A stretch of 5,602 nucleotides of DNA from Candidatus Omnitrophota bacterium (lineage in GTDB: Bacteria; Omnitrophota; Gorgyraeia; Duberdicusellales; 4484-171): contig JAUVUO010000094.1 of assembly GCA_030601015.1 (NCBI GenBank), positions 1 through 5,602 of the forward strand. The letters are read 5' to 3'. Of this stretch, positions 1 through 5,602 are shown piece by piece (positions within the stretch are counted from its first letter, which is position 1; the number at the start of each line of letters is the position of its first letter). A model generated the notes under the pieces. It was not told the DNA's origin and did no database searches. It saw nothing but the letters and a program-made list of their open reading frames with translations. The position numbers and the translations under genes were made by a program.

Positions 1-2123
1 ATTTCTTTTCTTACCGAAGAATCAAATATTACTTTATAAGTATCATTTACCAATTCCATAACTCTGCTTATTGCGGTATTAAACTGAAAATTGCCCTCCA
101 AATCCTTTGTAACTTCTTTAATTGTATAATTTATTCTTTTCAAAAGCCTTTTTTCATTTTTATTAAATTCTTTACCACCCTTAACATCTCTATATTCCGG
201 CAAAATATCTACTAACTTCAAAGCTCTTTGAACAAAACGCCAGCTGCCTTGTAACCCTTCATCCTGCCATTCAACATCTTTTTCCGGCGGCCCCATAAAA
301 AGTATATACAGACGCATAGTATCTGCACCATATTTTTCTATTATATAGTCCGGAGCTACAACATTACCTTTGGATTTCGACATTTTCGCTCCGTTTTTGA
401 CAACCATTCCTTGAGTAAACAACCGTTTAAACGGTTCTGAAAAACCCACAACACCTTCATCCTTTAAAAATTTATTTATAAACCGCGAATACATAAGATG
501 TAAAATAGCATGTTCAACTCCTCCAATATACTGATCTACCGGCAGCCATTTATTTACATCTTCAGTTATACAAGCTTTGTTCTGTTCTTTTGGAGATATA
601 TAACGCAAATAATACCAACTGGAATCAACAAATGTATCCATGGTATCTGTCTCTCTTCTGGCTTCTTTTCCGCATTTTGGACACTCTACTTTAATGAAAT
701 CGTCGATATAGGTTAAAGGCGATTTCCCTGTCGGCAAAAACTCTTCAACTTCCGGTAGTTCTACCGGCAAATCCTCATCAGGAACAGGAACTTCTCCACA
801 AGCCTCACAATAAATTATAGGAATAGGCGCGCCCCAATAACGCTGCCTGGAAACCAGCCAATCCCTTAACTTATAATTAACCGTTCTCTTCCCGATAGAC
901 TTCTCTTCCATATGTTCGGCTATCTTTATTTGTGCTTCTTTTGACGAAAGGCCTTCAAATTCACCGGAATTGATAAGTATACCTTCGTCTTCATAAACAT
1001 TTCCCTCATCTTCAGCCGATAAAGTAGAATTAGATTTTTTTATAACTTCTGTAATCGGTAAATCATATTTTTTAGCAAATTCAAAATCTCTTTTATCATG
1101 AGCAGGAACGCACATAATAGCGCCTGTCCCATAACCTGACAAAATATAATTAGCTATCCATATCGGCATCTTATCGCCCGTTAAAGGGTTTATCGCGAAC
1201 TTACCGGTAAAAACTCCTTCTTTTTCAAAATTATCTACCAAACGGGCTGACATTGGCTGATTCTTCACTTTTTCTATAAATAAATTTATTTCTTCTCTAT
1301 TAGGAGAATCTTTTATTAAACTTTTTATACTGGAATGCTCCCAGTTTAAAGCAGCAAAAGTTGCGCCAAAAATTGTATCAACTCTAGTTGTAAAACAATT
1401 CAAAACAATCTTCGAATTTTCTACCGGAAAATTTATTTCCACTCCGTCCGACCTGCCAATCCAATTGTTCTGCATTGTCTTTACTCTTTCCGGCCAGTTT
1501 TCTAATAAATCCAAATCATCTAATAACTTCTGAGCATAATCAGTTATTTTAAAAAACCATTGTTCTAAATCTTTTTGAATAACTTCAGTAGAACAACGCT
1601 CACACTTACCATTTATAACTTGTTCATTCGCCAGAACCGTCTGACAGGAATTACACCAATTTACCAGAGCCTTCTTACGGTAAGCCAGGCCTTTATTGAA
1701 TAATTTCAAAAAAATCCATTGTGTCCACTTATAGTAATCAGGCAAACAAGTGGTAATTTCACGAGGCCAATCATAACATATACCCCAACTTCTTAACTGC
1801 TCTTTTATTCTTTTTATATTTTTTAAAGTCCAGATTCGAGGATGTATTTTATTTTTTATAGCCTGATTCTCCGCGGGTAAACCAAAAGAGTCCCAACCCA
1901 TAGGGCTTAAAACCTGATACCCGCACATTTTTTTATATCTGGCAACAGCATCTCCTATAACATAATTACGGGCATGGCCGACATGCAATTCACTTGAAGG
2001 GTAAGGAAACATAACTAAACAATAATATTTAGGATGTGACTCATCTTTTATATCTATATTAAAAATACCTTCTTTTTTCCAATAATCTTGCCATTTTTGA
2101 TCTACTTCATTACTATATTTCAC
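1..2123 (-). CDS. leuS: Leucyl-tRNA synthetase (class Ia), 3' end cut by the window edge
   Basis: This cytoplasmic enzyme charges tRNA-Leu with leucine and hydrolyses mischarged products. The window holds 707 codons plus two bases. Bacterial LeuRS is usually about 800-870 residues, so the last part of the anticodon-binding and C-terminal domains is missing. Visible landmarks are HVGH at 47-50 (class I HIGH), a zinc ribbon C157/C160/C174/C177, and the CP1 editing domain with TTRVDTIFG at 245-253 and HDKRD carrying D343 and D346. These are followed by a second Cys pair set C439/C442 and C481/C484, VDSSWYY at 499-505, and KMSKS at 580-584. Only a few residues separate GMVVKNGA from KMSKS, so the LeuRS-specific insertion found in E. 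coli is absent, as in Bacillus-type enzymes. The start is GTG, chosen because a strong AGGAGG lies 10 nt upstream and the protein begins in the usual place before HIGH. No T-box leader is visible. The gene lies 56 bp downstream of nfo. Confidence 0.97.
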   Translation of the reverse strand, partial: MKYSNEVDQKWQDYWKKEGIFNIDIKDESHPKYYCLVMFPYPSSELHVGHARNYVIGDAVARYKKMCGYQVLSPMGWDSFGLPAENQAIKNKIHPRIWTLKNIKRIKEQLRSWGICYDWPREITTCLPDYYKWTQWIFLKLFNKGLAYRKKALVNWCNSCQTVLANEQVINGKCERCSTEVIQKDLEQWFFKITDYAQKLLDDLDLLENWPERVKTMQNNWIGRSDGVEINFPVENSKIVLNCFTTRVDTIFGATFAALNWEHSSIKSLIKDSPNREEINLFIEKVKNQPMSARLVDNFEKEGVFTGKFAINPLTGDKMPIWIANYILSGYGTGAIMCVPAHDKRDFEFAKKYDLPITEVIKKSNSTLSAEDEGNVYEDEGILINSGEFEGLSSKEAQIKIAEHMEEKSIGKRTVNYKLRDWLVSRQRYWGAPIPIIYCEACGEVPVPDEDLPVELPEVEEFLPTGKSPLTYIDDFIKVECPKCGKEARRETDTMDTFVDSSWYYLRYISPKEQNKACITEDVNKWLPVDQYIGGVEHAILHLMYSRFINKFLKDEGVVGFSEPFKRLFTQGMVVKNGAKMSKSKGNVVAPDYIIEKYGADTMRLYILFMGPPEKDVEWQDEGLQGSWRFVQRALKLVDILPEYRDVKGGKEFNKNEKRLLKRINYTIKEVTKDLEGNFQFNTAISRVMELVNDTYKVIFDSSVRKE

Positions 2124-2133
2124 TTCAAAAACC

Positions 2134-2139
2134 CCTCCT
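2134..2139 (-). promoter_or_regulatory. Ribosome binding site of leuS
   Basis: On the minus strand AGGAGG (within AAGGAGGGG) stands 10 nt before a GTG. No ATG lies in frame near the family N-terminus, so this site decides the GTG start of leuS. Confidence 0.85.
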
Positions 2140-2161
2140 TAAAATTTATTATAAATTTTAA
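2139..2161 (-). repeat. AT-only inverted repeat upstream of the leuS ribosome binding site
   Basis: Perfect 9-bp arms (TTAAAATTT and AAATTTTAA) flank a 5-nt centre. The arm nearer leuS touches the AA of the Shine-Dalgarno AAGGAGG, and the far arm overlaps the proposed -10 box of leuS. A pure A:T stem would be weak in RNA and has no U-tract terminator shape. It may be a DNA operator, or simply chance in AT-rich spacer. Confidence 0.4.
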
Positions 2162-2183
2162 TTCTACTGCAAATTATTATCAA
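2155..2183 (-). promoter_or_regulatory. Possible sigma-70-type promoter of leuS
   Basis: TTGATA (2183-2178) and TAAAAT (2160-2155) are separated by 17 bp, each one base from consensus. The -35 box overlaps the nfo stop codon. The predicted start, near 2148, would give a leader of about 25 nt that carries the AGGAGG. The match fits well, but such boxes arise easily in AT-rich spacer, and leuS could also be read through from nfo. Confidence 0.45.
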
Positions 2184-3058
2184 TAAATACTTTCTTTTAG
2201 ACTAACTGTTTTATTATACAAACTTTTCACCATTTTTAAATTTTCTATATCCCCCACACCCTGATTTTTCTTAGGCGTTTCTAAAATCAAAGGAATATTC
2301 TTTAAATCTTTATGACTTAATATAGAAATAAATCCTTTCTTGCCGATTTCACCTTTACCAATAGCAAAATGACGGTCAAGAAGAGAGCCTAATTCTACTT
2401 GAGTATCATTAAGATGAATCAATTTAATATTACTAACCCCCACTTCCTTTTCAATTTCTTTAACTAAAGAATTCACCCCAACAGCATTGTTTATTTGATA
2501 TCCAGCACCCCAAGCATGAGCAGTATCCAAACATACTCCTACTCTCTCAGGTAAATTTAATCTATCCATAATAAATTTGATCTGAGAAAATTTATACCCT
2601 AACCAATGGCCGCTTCCTGAAGTATTTTCTAACAAAACCTTAGGCTTAACGCCTTTAGTTTCTTTTAGTATTTTATTTAAAGCATTAGCAAATCTTAAAA
2701 GGCCGGCGCTTTCTGTTCCTCCTTTATAAGACCCCATATGAGTTACAAGATAATCAGCCCCTAGTTTATCGGCTTCCCTTAAATCAACAATAAACTCTTT
2801 TATACTAATTTTATAAAACTCCCTTTTCCCTGAAGCTAAATTAAGAGTGTAAGGTATATGAATTACTACCGGCTTAATATTATGTTCTTTAACTTTTTGC
2901 CTGAATTTTTCCACGTCATCTTCATCTAACATAGATTTTCTGAATTGACGGGGATTTCGGGAGAAAATTTGAAAAGTATTACAGCCAAAGTCAACTGCTC
3001 TGTCAACAGACTTATATATTTTACCGGCTATGGATACATGAACCCCTAAAGTAAGCAA
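2180..3058 (-). CDS. nfo: Endonuclease IV (apurinic/apyrimidinic endonuclease, Nfo family)
   Basis: This is a zinc-dependent AP endonuclease of base excision repair: it cuts DNA 5' of abasic sites and removes blocked 3' ends. The 292-residue product is full length for the family (about 280-300) and is a single TIM barrel. All nine expected metal ligands are present: H67, H107, E144, D178, H181, H215, D228, H230 and E260. Family signatures are GVHVSIAG at 5-12, LLENTSG at 142-148, CLDTAHAWGAG at 176-186, HLNDT at 215-219, DRHFAIGKGEIG at 228-239 and LETP at 259-262. The start is TTG. An in-frame TAA lies 12 nt upstream, no in-frame ATG is near, and TTG places the GVHVS motif at the normal distance from the N-terminus. 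No clear Shine-Dalgarno precedes it. The gene lies between the outer-membrane protein gene (135-bp gap) and leuS (56-bp gap), all on one strand. Confidence 0.97.
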   Translation of the reverse strand: MLTLGVHVSIAGKIYKSVDRAVDFGCNTFQIFSRNPRQFRKSMLDEDDVEKFRQKVKEHNIKPVVIHIPYTLNLASGKREFYKISIKEFIVDLREADKLGADYLVTHMGSYKGGTESAGLLRFANALNKILKETKGVKPKVLLENTSGSGHWLGYKFSQIKFIMDRLNLPERVGVCLDTAHAWGAGYQINNAVGVNSLVKEIEKEVGVSNIKLIHLNDTQVELGSLLDRHFAIGKGEIGKKGFISILSHKDLKNIPLILETPKKNQGVGDIENLKMVKSLYNKTVSLKESIY

Positions 3059-3123
3059 TGTTATCTTTGATTAATTTCAATTAATAATATATAAAATTTT
3101 TATATGTATACTTTTAGAGAGGA

Positions 3124-3152
3124 ATTCTACCACAGTTATGATATATCTTCAA
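3124..3152 (-). promoter_or_regulatory. Probable sigma-70-type promoter of nfo
   Basis: TTGAAG (3152-3147) and TAGAAT (3129-3124) are separated by exactly 17 bp on the minus strand, in the gap between the outer-membrane protein gene and nfo. Transcription would start near 3117 and leave a leader of about 58 nt before the TTG start. An inverted repeat surrounds the -35 box. Confidence 0.55.
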
Positions 3153-3159
3153 ATCATAA
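3136..3159. repeat. Inverted repeat TTATGAT-N10-ATCATAA around the nfo -35 box
   Basis: Perfect 7-bp arms at 3136-3142 and 3153-3159 enclose 10 bases that contain the -35 hexamer of the proposed nfo promoter. The spacing and position fit a dimeric repressor operator, but no regulator is known and chance is possible in AT-rich DNA. Confidence 0.4.
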
Positions 3160-3193
3160 ATATTTGATAAATTAAGGAAAGAGCTCAATTACA

Positions 3194-4795
3194 TTACCAT
3201 CTATATCCCACTTTAATCGAAGGGCCTATTATACTATTATTAACTTCTCTTATGTAATCCGTATCGGTAAAACTAGAGGCCGGCAAAGTTCCCCAAGCCT
3301 CGAGGTCTTTCTGGGTATGCTTTGAATAATGAATACCTGCTCCAATAAACCAACTGGGAGTCAAATGATACAAAGCCTCATAATCAATATTTATAGCCGA
3401 ACCATTATATCCTTGAAACCAAAAATTATAATCGCGCAAATTCCAATAACCATGCGCCTTTGTTTCTATCCAAGCATATGAAAGACTAAGTTTGGTAGAA
3501 AGTTTTTCAGTAAACGAACCTCCGACTCTCACACCCACTCTTGGCCCCTTATAAGTAACCTCAAATATCGAATTCAAACCTAACGTTAAAGGAAGGCCTG
3601 ATAATGTCCACCAATCACCTGAAGCATCCAAATATAAAGCTTCAATCATAGGGTCCATCATAGTATAACGGCCATCCTGCTGCTGATATCCTACGAAACC
3701 ATCTAAATAAAACCTGTCTAACTTAAGATTATCAACAAATTCATTACTTAGAGAATCCTTATCTAAATCCAAAAACCGGTAATAAACATTTGCTTCCCAA
3801 TTTTTCATCTTAGAACCTGTATTCTGGTCTGTATATTGATAAACATACGGGGCTATAGCTGCCCCCCAATCTTCATCTCGGGAAGTTGTATTATTTAAAT
3901 CACTGGACCCAAACCTTCCTCCTATCGACCATTTTGAGCTTAATCTTGCTTCAGCATTTATATATCCCATTACACCGTCTATACGATAAGTTAACTTAGA
4001 CATAGGTGAACCATCACTATAAATCGCCTTAAAAATCTGATCCCCTGAAACAAACTGATATTCAAGGCTCATTTCAAAATCAGCATCTTCCAAAGTCTTA
4101 AATATTATTTGCTTTCTTTTTTCAGGTTCAGATTGAGCTTTCTTGCAATCATTCAACCTTTGAACTAACTCTAATTCTTGTATTTTATTTTTCTCAGCCA
4201 ACTCTCTTCGTGACACTAAACCCATTGATTCTAAATCAATAACCGTTTCATTAGGTAAAACCAATTCTTTTATTCTATTAGCCGAAGGAAACTCTTTCTT
4301 GCTTTTTAATTTATTAAGAGCTATTTCCTCTAAAAATTTCTTAACGGGTAAAGAAACTTCATTTTGTTTCTTTACCTCTCTTAATTCTTCTTCTAACGAG
4401 GTTTCCCTTTCATAAGTATTAGCAGACACTTGATCGGCCAATCCAGATCTTTCATTTTCCCCTCTTGAAAATGATTCTATTTCATGTTCAAGCTCAATGA
4501 TACTGCCTCTCTTTAAAAAAATCCCCTCTTTTTTTGATAAATACGAACTATCCTGTTCCAACTCCAAAGATTGGTTTATTAATTTCACATACATTTTTAC
4601 ATTTCTATATTTAGGATTTATTGATAAGACTTTCTGGAATTCGTATAATGCAAGTCTATACGCTTTATAACCATAATACTCTGTCCCTTTTGTATACATC
4701 GCGGATACTTCAGGATTGTAATCTTTAGATAAAACATTACCTGACAAAAAAAACCCCAATAAAATCACCATAAACACCAGATTTTTCCTTAACAT
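3194..4795 (-). CDS. Secreted protein with N-terminal TPR, charged linker and C-terminal omptin-like outer-membrane β-barrel
   Basis: The product has 533 residues from the chosen start. Residues 1-23 look like a Sec signal peptide (RKN, hydrophobic stretch 6-17, V-L-S before the likely cut). Residues 30-63 fit one TPR repeat (G37, Y40, A49, F53, P61). Residues 80-235 are hydrophilic, rich in Glu and Lys, probably helical or coiled. Residues 238-533 alternate as β-strands and end in VGYRW, with the terminal aromatic typical of BAM-inserted barrels. The barrel length matches mature OmpT (about 297). Local similarities to OmpT are MSKLTY (OmpT SQLDW), RDEDW (VDQDW), GYQQQDGRY (GYQESRY) and WIETKAHGYW (WVESSDNDEHY). 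D307 and D309 match the catalytic D83/D85 and H448 matches H212, but K446 sits where D210 is expected, so proteolysis is doubtful. An upstream ATG at 4804 touches the AAGGAG directly. The ATG at 4795 is 9 nt from it and is preferred. The family assignment rests on recalled motifs; another barrel family with this topology is possible. Confidence 0.85.
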   Translation of the reverse strand: MLRKNLVFMVILLGFFLSGNVLSKDYNPEVSAMYTKGTEYYGYKAYRLALYEFQKVLSINPKYRNVKMYVKLINQSLELEQDSSYLSKKEGIFLKRGSIIELEHEIESFSRGENERSGLADQVSANTYERETSLEEELREVKKQNEVSLPVKKFLEEIALNKLKSKKEFPSANRIKELVLPNETVIDLESMGLVSRRELAEKNKIQELELVQRLNDCKKAQSEPEKRKQIIFKTLEDADFEMSLEYQFVSGDQIFKAIYSDGSPMSKLTYRIDGVMGYINAEARLSSKWSIGGRFGSSDLNNTTSRDEDWGAAIAPYVYQYTDQNTGSKMKNWEANVYYRFLDLDKDSLSNEFVDNLKLDRFYLDGFVGYQQQDGRYTMMDPMIEALYLDASGDWWTLSGLPLTLGLNSIFEVTYKGPRVGVRVGGSFTEKLSTKLSLSYAWIETKAHGYWNLRDYNFWFQGYNGSAINIDYEALYHLTPSWFIGAGIHYSKHTQKDLEAWGTLPASSFTDTDYIREVNNSIIGPSIKVGYRW

Positions 4796-4804
4796 CTTAT
4801 TCAT

Positions 4805-4810
4805 CTCCTT
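4805..4810 (-). promoter_or_regulatory. Ribosome binding site that decides the start of the outer-membrane protein
   Basis: On the minus strand AAGGAG is followed at once by ATG (4804) and, 9 nt later, by a second in-frame ATG (4795). Zero spacing cannot serve initiation, so the second ATG is the likely start. This site lies only 11 bases downstream of the tRNA-Ala 3' end. Confidence 0.75.
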
Positions 4811-4821
4811 AGATTAATCAA

Positions 4822-4894
4822 TGGAGCCGGAGGGATTTGAACCCTCGACCTCAACACTGCCAGTGTTGCGTGCTCCCAGCTGCACCACGGCCCC
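4822..4894 (-). tRNA. tRNA-Ala, anticodon GGC
   Basis: A complete 73-nt cloverleaf. The acceptor GGGGCCG pairs with CGGCTCC and includes the G3:U70 wobble pair that marks alanine tRNAs. The D stem is GTGC/GCAC, the anticodon stem CAACA/TGTTG with loop CTGGCAG (anticodon GGC, reading GCC/GCU), and the T stem GAGGG/CCCTC with loop TTCAAAT. The discriminator is A73. CCA is not encoded, as ATTG follows position 72, so a CCA-adding enzyme is required. It heads the minus-strand arm, directly in front of the outer-membrane protein gene. Confidence 0.97.
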
Positions 4895-4979
4895 TACAAA
4901 ATTTAAATCACATTTTAAGGCCTAAACCTTTTTTTAATATTTTAAGCTTTATTTTTTTAAGTCCTTCATTCATAACAAT
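4895..4979 (-). other. Long AT-rich leader of the tRNA-Ala transcript, with a possible 21-codon ORF
   Basis: About 85 nt separate the predicted start site (near 4979) from the first base of tRNA-Ala, far more than the roughly 17 nt before tRNA-Leu. RNase P would cut this leader off. It holds an ORF from 4973 to 4908 (starting MNEGLKK, Lys- and Leu-rich, TGA stop) with no Shine-Dalgarno. Its composition is what A-rich DNA would give by chance, so translation is unproven. Confidence 0.3.
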
Positions 4980-4985
4980 TAACAA

Positions 4986-5014
4986 ATTTTATCATTTAAA
5001 TGTTAAAATGTCAA
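4986..5014 (-). promoter_or_regulatory. Strong sigma-70-type promoter for tRNA-Ala and probably the outer-membrane protein gene
   Basis: A perfect -35 TTGACA (5014-5009), a 17-bp spacer and -10 TAAAAT (4991-4986) lie on the minus strand. TGA precedes the -10 and forms an extended -10. It is the only convincing promoter upstream of tRNA-Ala. Because no promoter fits between the tRNA and the next gene, it probably drives both. Confidence 0.82.
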
Positions 5015-5043
5015 TTGACAAAAATTTTAGGTAATGATATTAT
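5015..5043 (+). promoter_or_regulatory. Strong sigma-70-type promoter for tRNA-Leu
   Basis: A perfect -35 TTGACA (5015-5020), a 17-bp spacer and -10 TATTAT (5038-5043) with TGA before it (extended -10). The start would fall near 5050, about 17 nt before the tRNA. The -35 directly abuts the -35 of the opposing promoter. Confidence 0.82.
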
Positions 5044-5058
5044 TTAAAGTACTTTAAA
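5043..5058. repeat. Perfect 16-bp palindrome over the tRNA-Leu transcription start
   Basis: TTTAAAGTACTTTAAA reads the same on both strands. Its centre (5050/5051) coincides with the predicted +1, and its first base is the last base of the -10 box. This is an operator-like position. No binding protein is known, and chance in AT-rich DNA cannot be excluded. Confidence 0.5.
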
Positions 5059-5067
5059 GACTTTTAC

Positions 5068-5151
5068 GCCGGAGTGGCGGAACTGGCAGACGCGCTGGAC
5101 TCAAAATCCAGTGACGGTAACGTCATGAGGGTTCGATTCCCTCCTCCGGCA
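5068..5151 (+). tRNA. tRNA-Leu, anticodon CAA
   Basis: A complete 84-nt class II tRNA. The acceptor GCCGGAG pairs with CTCCGGC, the anticodon stem is CTGGA/TCCAG and the loop CTCAAAA gives anticodon CAA (UUG codons). The long variable arm has stem TGACG/CGTCA with loop GTAA, as in leucine tRNAs. The T arm is GAGGG-TTCGATT-CCCTC and the discriminator is A, required by LeuRS. CCA is not encoded (TTT follows). No terminator-like hairpin follows in the 89 bp before the helicase gene, so read-through is possible. It is a substrate of the leuS product in this window. Confidence 0.97.
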
Positions 5152-5224
5152 TTTAAATACAAATCATAACCTATCACATCAACTAAACCCTCACTTTAAA
5201 ACTTATATAATTAATAAAAGAAGT

Positions 5225-5233
5225 TGTTATAAT
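5225..5233 (+). promoter_or_regulatory. Extended -10 promoter of the helicase gene
   Basis: TGT followed by a perfect TATAAT (5228-5233) forms an extended -10. No good -35 lies 16-18 bp upstream, which extended -10 promoters tolerate. The expected start, 7-8 bases past the box, is 5240-5241, at the ATG itself. Confidence 0.6.
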
Positions 5234-5240
5234 AGATGCT

Positions 5241-5602
5241 ATGGAAAAAATAATTTTAGATAAATTTCAAGAAGAAGCTATTAGATGTACCCTGAAGAAT
5301 CATTCCGTAATAGTAAGTGCCCCTACCGGCGCGGGTAAGACTCTTATTGCGGAACATGTAATAGCTAATTCTTTGAAAAATAACCGGGGAGTGATTTATA
5401 CCGCGCCGATAAAAGCTTTAAGCAATCAAAAGTTTCGGGATTTCACAAAAGTCTATTCGGAAAACAATGTTGGCATAGTTACAGGTGATATAACTATAAA
5501 TAGAAGAGCCCCTATTCTTATAATGACTACTGAAGTATTTCGAAATGTTATATTGGTTGAACCTGAAGTGTTCGAAAATAGAGATTGGGTTATCTTTGAC
5601 GA
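5241..5602 (+). CDS. Ski2/Mtr4-type DExH-box helicase, N-terminal part, 3' end cut by the window edge
   Basis: Only the first 120 codons are present; Ski2-like helicases are usually 700-1000 residues or more. The product is an ATP-dependent, probably RNA, helicase of superfamily 2. Landmarks are LDKFQEEAI at 6-14 (start of the helicase core), Walker A APTGAGKT at 27-34 with K33, motif Ia TAPIKALSNQKFRDF at 54-68, TGDITIN at 81-87, MTTEVFRN at 95-102, and motif II starting VIFD at 117-120 with the window ending inside the next codon. The PIKALSNQK and TGDxTIN wording is characteristic of the Ski2/Mtr4/HelY group rather than of DEAD-box proteins. The ATG is the first possible start, since an in-frame TAA lies at 5208-5210. 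There is no Shine-Dalgarno before it. The gene starts 89 bp after tRNA-Leu on the same strand. Its exact substrate cannot be told from this fragment. Confidence 0.93.
   Translation, partial: MEKIILDKFQEEAIRCTLKNHSVIVSAPTGAGKTLIAEHVIANSLKNNRGVIYTAPIKALSNQKFRDFTKVYSENNVGIVTGDITINRRAPILIMTTEVFRNVILVEPEVFENRDWVIFD

Noticed and set aside
510..716. 68-codon plus-strand ORF
   Set aside because: It lies wholly antisense to leuS in the VDSSWYY/zinc-ribbon region, which has unbroken family motifs. It has no ribosome binding site or recognisable domain.
2213..2218. TATAAT within the 3' end of nfo as a leuS promoter
   Set aside because: No acceptable -35 lies 16-18 bp upstream. The TTGATA/TAAAAT pair nearer leuS fits better.
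3059..3193. Intrinsic terminator after the outer-membrane protein gene
   Set aside because: Several A:T-only inverted repeats occur, but none has a GC-containing stem followed by a T-tract in the direction of transcription.
4795..4804. Upstream ATG at 4804 as the start of the outer-membrane protein (536 residues)
   Set aside because: AAGGAG touches this ATG with no spacing, while the in-frame ATG at 4795 is 9 nt away. The signal peptide is complete from either start, so the shorter form is preferred.
4837..5034. 65-codon plus-strand ORF
   Set aside because: It starts inside the antisense of tRNA-Ala and runs through both divergent promoters. Its Pro/Cys-rich start is simply the tRNA complement.
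5068..5151. tRNA-Leu as an integration site of a mobile element
   Set aside because: No integrase gene and no repeat of the tRNA 3' end appear in the visible flanks, and the downstream gene is a helicase of ordinary type.

Overview
The window is AT-rich bacterial chromosome, apparently from a Gram-negative. The largest fully contained gene encodes a secreted protein that ends in an outer-membrane β-barrel with a C-terminal Trp. The other genes are housekeeping: leucyl-tRNA synthetase, endonuclease IV and two tRNAs, neither with an encoded CCA end. A Ski2/Mtr4-type helicase start lies at the right edge. The sequence alone does not fix the phylum. An AT-rich lineage outside the well-studied Proteobacteria (for example PVC/Omnitrophota-like or Elusimicrobiota-like) is a guess from the gene mix. 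I see no mobile element, CRISPR array or phage gene.

Layout. Positions 1-4894 are read on the minus strand in the order tRNA-Ala(GGC), TPR/omptin-like outer-membrane protein, nfo, leuS. leuS runs off the left edge. Positions 5015-5602 are read on the plus strand: tRNA-Leu(CAA), then the 5' end of the helicase gene, which runs off the right edge. The two arms diverge from a compact control region at 4986-5058. There, two strong sigma-70-type promoters stand back to back with touching -35 hexamers that form the palindrome TGTCAATTGACA. Both have 17-bp spacers and TGn extended -10 elements in exact mirror positions.

How the parts work together. Only 11 bases separate the tRNA-Ala 3' end from the Shine-Dalgarno of the outer-membrane gene, so that mRNA is probably made by transcription through the tRNA and released by tRNA 3' processing. 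nfo has its own promoter-like sequence inside a 135-bp gap. leuS follows nfo after 56 bp and has a possible promoter at the nfo stop codon. On the plus strand, the helicase gene has a TATAAT box placed so that transcription would start at or next to its ATG, which suggests a leaderless mRNA. No GC-rich hairpin with a U-tract terminator was found in any gap. Long ORFs opposite leuS and across tRNA-Ala were judged to be shadows.
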